A model generated the notes under the pieces. It searched no databases. It worked only from the letters and a program-made list of their open reading frames with translations, and was not told the DNA's origin. The translations under genes and the position numbers were made by a program. A stretch of 64,000 nt of DNA from Mycobacterium sp. 236(2023). Its GTDB lineage: Bacteria; Actinomycetota; Actinomycetes; Mycobacteriales; Mycobacteriaceae. Position 1 is the stretch's first letter. Every line of letters starts with the position of its first letter. The stretch lies in contig NZ_JARSBP010000002.1 of the NCBI RefSeq assembly GCF_029623955.1, forward strand, positions 1,612,001 through 1,676,000. The letters are read 5' to 3'. Positions 60,403-64,000 of this stretch are shown here, one piece after another.

Positions 60403-61065
60403 TTACACGGCCTCCAGCCGGTAACCCATGCCCCGCAGTGTCACGAATCGGTTGGACCCGAGCTTGCGCCGCAGGTACCGAACGTAGACGTCAACCACGT
60501 TCGATCCCGGCTCGTAGTCATAGCCCCACACCTGGCTCAGCAACTGCTCGCGGGACAGCACCTGGCCCGGATGCCGCAGAAATGTCTCGGCCAGGGCGAA
60601 TTCGCGTGCGGACAGGTCGACCGAGTAGTCGCCGACGTGGGCTCTGCGGGTACGCAGATCAAGCCGCAGGCCGCCGTAGGTCAGCGTGGTCATCTCGGCG
60701 GCCCGCTCCGGTGCCAGCCGCAGACGGACGCGCGCGAGCAACTCCTCGAAACGGAACGGCTTGGGGATGTAGTCGTCGGCGCCGCCTTCCAACGTCGCGA
60801 CGGTCTCGGCGACGCTGGTGCGGGCAGTGAGCACGACGACAGGAAGGGTGCTGCCCTCCGCGCGCAACCGCCGCAGCACGGTGAAGCCGTCCATCCCCGG
60901 CAGGCCGATGTCGAGCACCATCAGATCGAAGTCACCACTGCGGGCATAGGCATAGGCGGACGGTCCGTCCGAGACGACGGTCACCGAGAAACCGTTGGCG
61001 GACAGACCTTTCCGGACGAACGAGGAGATCCGCGGCTCATCCTCGGCGATCAGGATTGCGGCCAC
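60403..61065 (-). CDS. OmpR-family response regulator
   Basis: A 220-residue two-component regulator. The receiver domain has the acidic pair AEDEPR, the phospho-acceptor Asp in LMVLDIGLPG, Thr in VVVLTAR and Lys in YIPKPF. The C-terminal winged helix reads LSAREFALAETFLRHPGQVLSREQLL and NVVDVYVRYLRRKLG. GTG 61065 overlaps the end of the kinase relic. The regulator appears intact although its cognate kinase is not, so another kinase or none may act on it. Confidence 0.88.
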   Translation of the reverse strand: MAAILIAEDEPRISSFVRKGLSANGFSVTVVSDGPSAYAYARSGDFDLMVLDIGLPGMDGFTVLRRLRAEGSTLPVVVLTARTSVAETVATLEGGADDYIPKPFRFEELLARVRLRLAPERAAEMTTLTYGGLRLDLRTRRAHVGDYSVDLSAREFALAETFLRHPGQVLSREQLLSQVWGYDYEPGSNVVDVYVRYLRRKLGSNRFVTLRGMGYRLEAV

Positions 61066-61487
61066 GGCTGCTTCGTTTCCGCGGTGGCGGTCGGGGCGGG
61101 CCCGGCGGGAACGAACACGGTGAACGTGGATCCGCGTCCCAGCGCCGAGTCGAGCATCACGTCCCCCTGTGCGCAACGGCGATGGTGCGCTCCTATTTGC
61201 TCACCACGGGCGAACCGCTCGAAGATCCTGGCCCGGTTCTCGGTGCTGACGCCCGGTCCCGAGTCGGAGACCCAGAACTTCAACCAGCCGCCCGACAGCT
61301 CCGATCCTACGCCAATCCACCCGTTTGGCCTGGTAGAACGGCATGCGTTGTCGGCAAGTGCAACGAGTGTCTGCGTGATCCGTTGCGGATCCGGCACGGT
61401 GGTTCCGATCGCCGTGCACTGCAGCACGAAATCGCGTTCGTCGAGTTTGCGGACACTGACGTGAAAGACAGATGAGAGGGCTCTCAT
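61050..61487 (-). pseudogene. Histidine kinase relic (partial ATPase domain)
   Basis: A 145-codon remnant of a sensor kinase. The N box (QTLVALADNACRS), the DSGPGV loop and IFERFARGEQ remain, but the G2 segment (normally GLGLAIV...AHGG) is replaced by IGAHHRRCAQ. A +1 reading there gives T-I-A-V-A-H-R-G, so a small deletion plus frameshift near a G-run is likely. The sensor, HAMP and phospho-acceptor His parts are missing. It overlaps the regulator start by 16 bases, as a real kinase gene would. Confidence 0.78.
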
Positions 61488-61492
61488 CTGTC
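61467..61492. repeat. Perfect 12-bp-arm palindrome
   Basis: Arms GACAGATGAGAG (61467-61478) and CTCTCATCTGTC (61481-61492) around GG. It spans the stop of the methyltransferase gene and the first codons of the kinase relic. It could be a terminator hairpin or mark the deletion that removed most of the kinase. Confidence 0.7.
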
Positions 61493-62363
61493 AGCGAGCG
61501 GCCATCACCGTCCATTCGAGCGCCGAGGCCGCGATGTCGCGGCCGGTCGGCCGGATGTAGAGGTCGCGGAAGTAGCTCGGCCCGGCCTGCTCGACCAGCC
61601 GCCAGCCGTACTCGGCGAGCAATTCGCCGACCTGTTCGGGCACCAGCCCGGATTTCCACATTTCGCGGCGCTTGCGGAACTTCCGGTACACCGATTCGGC
61701 GCCGTAGAGATTCGTCCCGTCGATGAAGTCCTGCCGGACATAGGTGAAGACCAGCCTGCTGCCCGCAGCAGCACCGCTGAGCTGGGACAGCGTCGAGCGC
61801 ACCGCCTCAGGCGTCAGGTACTGCGTCACGCCCTCCCAGATGAAGAACGTGCGCTGATCACGGCGATAGCCGTGTGACTCCAGCGCCGGGATCAGCGCAT
61901 CGCGCTCGAAGTCGACGGGAACCAGATGCACGGACGCAGGCACCTCGCCCAGCGCGTGCCGCACCACCTCCGCCTTCAGGTCGATGTTGGCCTGCTGATC
62001 GACCTCGAAGACCGGCATCTCGCCGTGACGCGCGATGCGGCAGGCCCGGGTGTCCAGGCCGGCACCCAGCACGACGACGCTGTCGGTGTCGTTGAGCGGA
62101 TCCGACAGGCGTTCGTCGATGAACCTCTTGCGGCACGCGATGCCCGCCCACAAGCCGGGACCGGAGCGGTCAGCGGCGGCCTGCGCCGCCCGCCGCAGCG
62201 CCGCCGAGCGGGTCAACCGCACCAGGAACTGGAAGCGGTTGGGCAAAAACGATTCTGCGAGATCGTCGTCGACGAGGCGACGCTCCGGCGGTTCGTTGTG
62301 CTCGATGGCCGCCAGCACCATGGGCCCGAAGGCGGTCTGGGCGGCGGCGTTTCGAGACGTCAT
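61491..62363 (-). CDS. Leucine carboxyl methyltransferase-like (LCMT) SAM enzyme
   Basis: A 290-residue class I methyltransferase of the LCMT/Ppm1 family, large in mycobacteria. Motif I is [15 protein letters not shown], an acidic residue lies in [13 protein letters not shown], and [20 protein letters not shown] is diagnostic. Substrate unknown. The ATG overlaps the SDR stop by 4 bases; it is the third gene of a monooxygenase-SDR-methyltransferase operon like Rv2749-Rv2751. Confidence 0.87.
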   Translation of the reverse strand: MTSRNAAAQTAFGPMVLAAIEHNEPPERRLVDDDLAESFLPNRFQFLVRLTRSAALRRAAQAAADRSGPGLWAGIACRKRFIDERLSDPLNDTDSVVVLGAGLDTRACRIARHGEMPVFEVDQQANIDLKAEVVRHALGEVPASVHLVPVDFERDALIPALESHGYRRDQRTFFIWEGVTQYLTPEAVRSTLSQLSGAAAGSRLVFTYVRQDFIDGTNLYGAESVYRKFRKRREMWKSGLVPEQVGELLAEYGWRLVEQAGPSYFRDLYIRPTGRDIAASALEWTVMAAR

Positions 62364-63181
62364 CGCTTATTGATATACCCCGCATCGACCGGAAGCGTGA
62401 TCCCGGTGACGTAGCGGGCCGCGTCCGACACGAGCCAGAACACTGCATTGGCGATGTCCTCCGGCTCGAGCGCCTGCACCGGAAGCGCGTTGCCCATGTC
62501 GGGGCCGCCGCCCTGACTCTCCTGCGCCACCCCTTCCAGCCACGAGCGGGTGAACTCGTTGTCGATCATCGGGGTGTTGACCCCTGCAGGATGGACCGAG
62601 TTGACCCGAATGCTGTATTGGGCAAGGAAATTGGCGTACACCCGCATTATGCCGACGATGCCGTGCTTGGCGGCGGCGTAGCCGACGGAGCCCGCGACGG
62701 GTGCGCCGAGTCCGACGAGCCCGGCCACCGAACTGGTCAGCACGATGGCCCCACCGTTGCCGAACTTGACCATCGGCTTCATCGCCACGTCGATGGTGTT
62801 GTAGACGCCCGTCAGATTGACGTCGATGACGTCCTGCCAGGCGTCCGCGGCTGCCATCGGCGCGATCCCGGCGTTGGCGACGACGATGTCGAGGCGGTCA
62901 TCGAATTTCTCGGTGCCGTCGCGCACGGCCGCCTTGACCGCATCGCGGTCGCGGACATCGGCCTCGTAGGTGGCGATCCGTGCGCCGGTGTCCTCGACGA
63001 GTTTGACCGTGGCGGCCATGTCGTCGGCGGTGGCCAGCGGGTACGGGACCGAATCGATCTGCGCGCACAGGTCGAGCGCGATGATGTCGGCGCCGGCGGA
63101 TGCCAGCTTCACCGCGTGTGCGCGACCCTGGCCGCGCGCGGCACCGGTGATGAACGCGACTTTGCCGGTGAGCTCACCCAT
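62360..63181 (-). CDS. Mycofactocin-coupled-type SDR oxidoreductase
   Basis: A 273-residue short-chain dehydrogenase with [12 protein letters not shown] (cofactor loop), NAG in VVANAGIAP, Ser in LTSSVAGL and the YAAAKHG catalytic Tyr/Lys. The insert [19 protein letters not shown] matches the subgroup whose NAD is non-exchangeable and recycled by mycofactocin. The redox partner and alcohol substrate are not encoded nearby. Starts 6 bases after the monooxygenase stop. Confidence 0.87.
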   Translation of the reverse strand: MGELTGKVAFITGAARGQGRAHAVKLASAGADIIALDLCAQIDSVPYPLATADDMAATVKLVEDTGARIATYEADVRDRDAVKAAVRDGTEKFDDRLDIVVANAGIAPMAAADAWQDVIDVNLTGVYNTIDVAMKPMVKFGNGGAIVLTSSVAGLVGLGAPVAGSVGYAAAKHGIVGIMRVYANFLAQYSIRVNSVHPAGVNTPMIDNEFTRSWLEGVAQESQGGGPDMGNALPVQALEPEDIANAVFWLVSDAARYVTGITLPVDAGYINKR

Positions 63182-63187
63182 GGCGAC

Positions 63188-63502
63188 TTATCCCCGCAGC
63201 TGGCCCTTGGCCGGATCGCCGGCGACCACCGGCTGCAGCACCTTGATGTCGGGTGCGCCGTCGAGGTGTTCGCCGACCGTGCCGAACAGCGTGGCCACCG
63301 CAGGAGCGGCGCTGTGCGCCTGCAGGGCGTCCGCGTCGGCCCACTGCTCGACGAAGACGAAGGTGCCGTCGGCCTCGTGCAGAGAGTAGAGGTCGCAGCC
63401 GGGCTCGCCGTGTACCGCCTCGATGGCCGTTGTGCAGGCATTCCGCACCGTGTCGACGGACTCGGGCTTGGCCTTCATGGTGGCGATGACGACGATCGGC
63501 AT
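63188..63502 (-). CDS. Antibiotic biosynthesis monooxygenase (ABM) domain protein
   Basis: A 104-residue dimeric alpha+beta-barrel protein of the ABM family (PIVVIATMKAKPESVDTVRNA; EPGCDLYSLHEADGTFVFVEQWADADALQAH, quoted in part). Members act as cofactor-free monooxygenases on quinone-like or aldehyde substrates. ATG 63502 follows GAGGAG. First gene of the operon with the SDR and methyltransferase. Confidence 0.85.
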   Translation of the reverse strand: MPIVVIATMKAKPESVDTVRNACTTAIEAVHGEPGCDLYSLHEADGTFVFVEQWADADALQAHSAAPAVATLFGTVGEHLDGAPDIKVLQPVVAGDPAKGQLRG

Positions 63503-63693
63503 TCGTGACTCCTCGTTGAGTGAATGAACCCAGGGATTGAACACTGGGACTGAACAGATGTCACCGTACTGTCTGCTGCCGGCCGCGTCGTCGGCGGGCG
63601 ATCCGCAGGTTAGAGCGCCGCGACCGTCCCGACGCCAGGGTGACACCAATCTGTGACCAGTGTGGCTGATGGTGCATATGAGGCGTTAGCGAC

Positions 63694-63699
63694 TAGGCT
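63694..63699 (+). promoter_or_regulatory. -10 element of ftsK
   Basis: TAGGCT, 7 bases before ATG 63707. Confidence 0.45.
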
Positions 63700-63706
63700 T
63701 ATGCCC

Positions 63707-64000
63707 ATGGCGAGTAAGACCGCGGCCCGATCTTCTGCACGTCAGACCAGGTCAAAGGCCCCTTCGCGCGGCGGGGGACGGTCTGCGCGCCCATCCGCTC
63801 CGCGCCGCAAGCCCGCCCGGCGCAAGTCATCGGCCGTCGCATCGGCCGGCACGACCGTCGGCCGGGGCGTACGGGCCGGCTGGCTGATGGTGGCCAAGGG
63901 CGCCGGAAGCACCGCACGCTCGGTGGGTCGCGCACGTGATCTGGAGCCCGGCCACCGTCGCGACGGCATCGCGCTGGCACTACTCGGGTTGGCCGTTGTC
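63707..64000 (+). CDS. ftsK: DNA translocase FtsK, N-terminal part
   Basis: The first 98 codons of a gene cut by the window end. The start is a basic Ala/Ser/Arg-rich cytoplasmic tail (MASKTAARSSARQTRSK), then at about residue 80 the first membrane segment begins (HRRDGIALALLGLAVV). This fits the N terminus of actinobacterial FtsK/SpoIIIE, which coordinates chromosome clearance with division; the neighbour is ftsK in M. tuberculosis. The motor domain lies outside the window, so identity depends on synteny and the start. Confidence 0.7.
   Translation, partial: MASKTAARSSARQTRSKAPSRGGGRSARPSAPRRKPARRKSSAVASAGTTVGRGVRAGWLMVAKGAGSTARSVGRARDLEPGHRRDGIALALLGLAVV

Overview
The window is high-GC actinobacterial DNA, almost certainly from a fast-growing Mycobacterium (Mycolicibacterium). 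The gene order cobO-cobB-cysG-efpA-proS-rimP-nusA-ylxR-infB-rbfA-nrnA-dinF, then pptT-truB, ribF-rpsO-lppU-gpsI-pepR, ald/aldR, dapB, thyA-dfrA, thyX-dapA-rnj and ftsK follows, in mirror orientation, the M. tuberculosis Rv2850-Rv2748 interval as I remember it. No species is claimed. I see no rRNA, tRNA or CRISPR array.

Layout. 1-3205: end of a corrin/siroheme operon. 3239-6455: two tandem EfpA-type drug/lipid exporters. 6483-17118: proS, a small divergent ferritin-like/lipoprotein pair, then the translation and transcription operon rimP-nusA-ylxR-infB-rbfA-nrnA-dinF. 17120-25138: an accessory block where M. tuberculosis carries ugpABCE. It holds an ABC importer with an NMT1/THI5-type binding protein, a LacI repressor, and a divergent Gfo/Idh dehydrogenase - DUF993 aldolase-like - TIM-barrel isomerase operon. 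Two matching 14-bp palindromes, one before each transcription unit, suggest a single LacI regulon for an unknown substrate. This is the best candidate here for an undescribed pathway.

25135-36692: echA-like hydratase, small DUF genes, a CocE-type hydrolase, metallophosphoesterase-pptT-truB, a TPP-enzyme/SRPBCC/MntR operon, then ribF, rpsO and lppU. 36999-44647: polynucleotide phosphorylase, M16 protease, class A beta-lactamase, alanine dehydrogenase and its Lrp regulator. 44667-47540: a DUF222/HNH gene (13E12-repeat type) with a LexA box, disrupted by an IS256-family element (9-bp target duplication) and by a one-base frameshift. 47676-60005: lysine (dapB, dapA) and folate/thymidylate genes (thyA, dfrA, thyX), a YcaQ/AlkX-like protein, a haloalkane dehalogenase with a tandem-repeat tail, a diguanylate cyclase and RNase J.

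60006-64000: an AT-rich unexplained gap, an OmpR-type regulator beside a relic of its kinase, a monooxygenase-SDR-methyltransferase operon, and the first 98 codons of ftsK. Throughout, many genes have a TANNNT -10 element ending 5-8 bases before the start codon, which indicates widespread leaderless transcription and supports many of the starts chosen.
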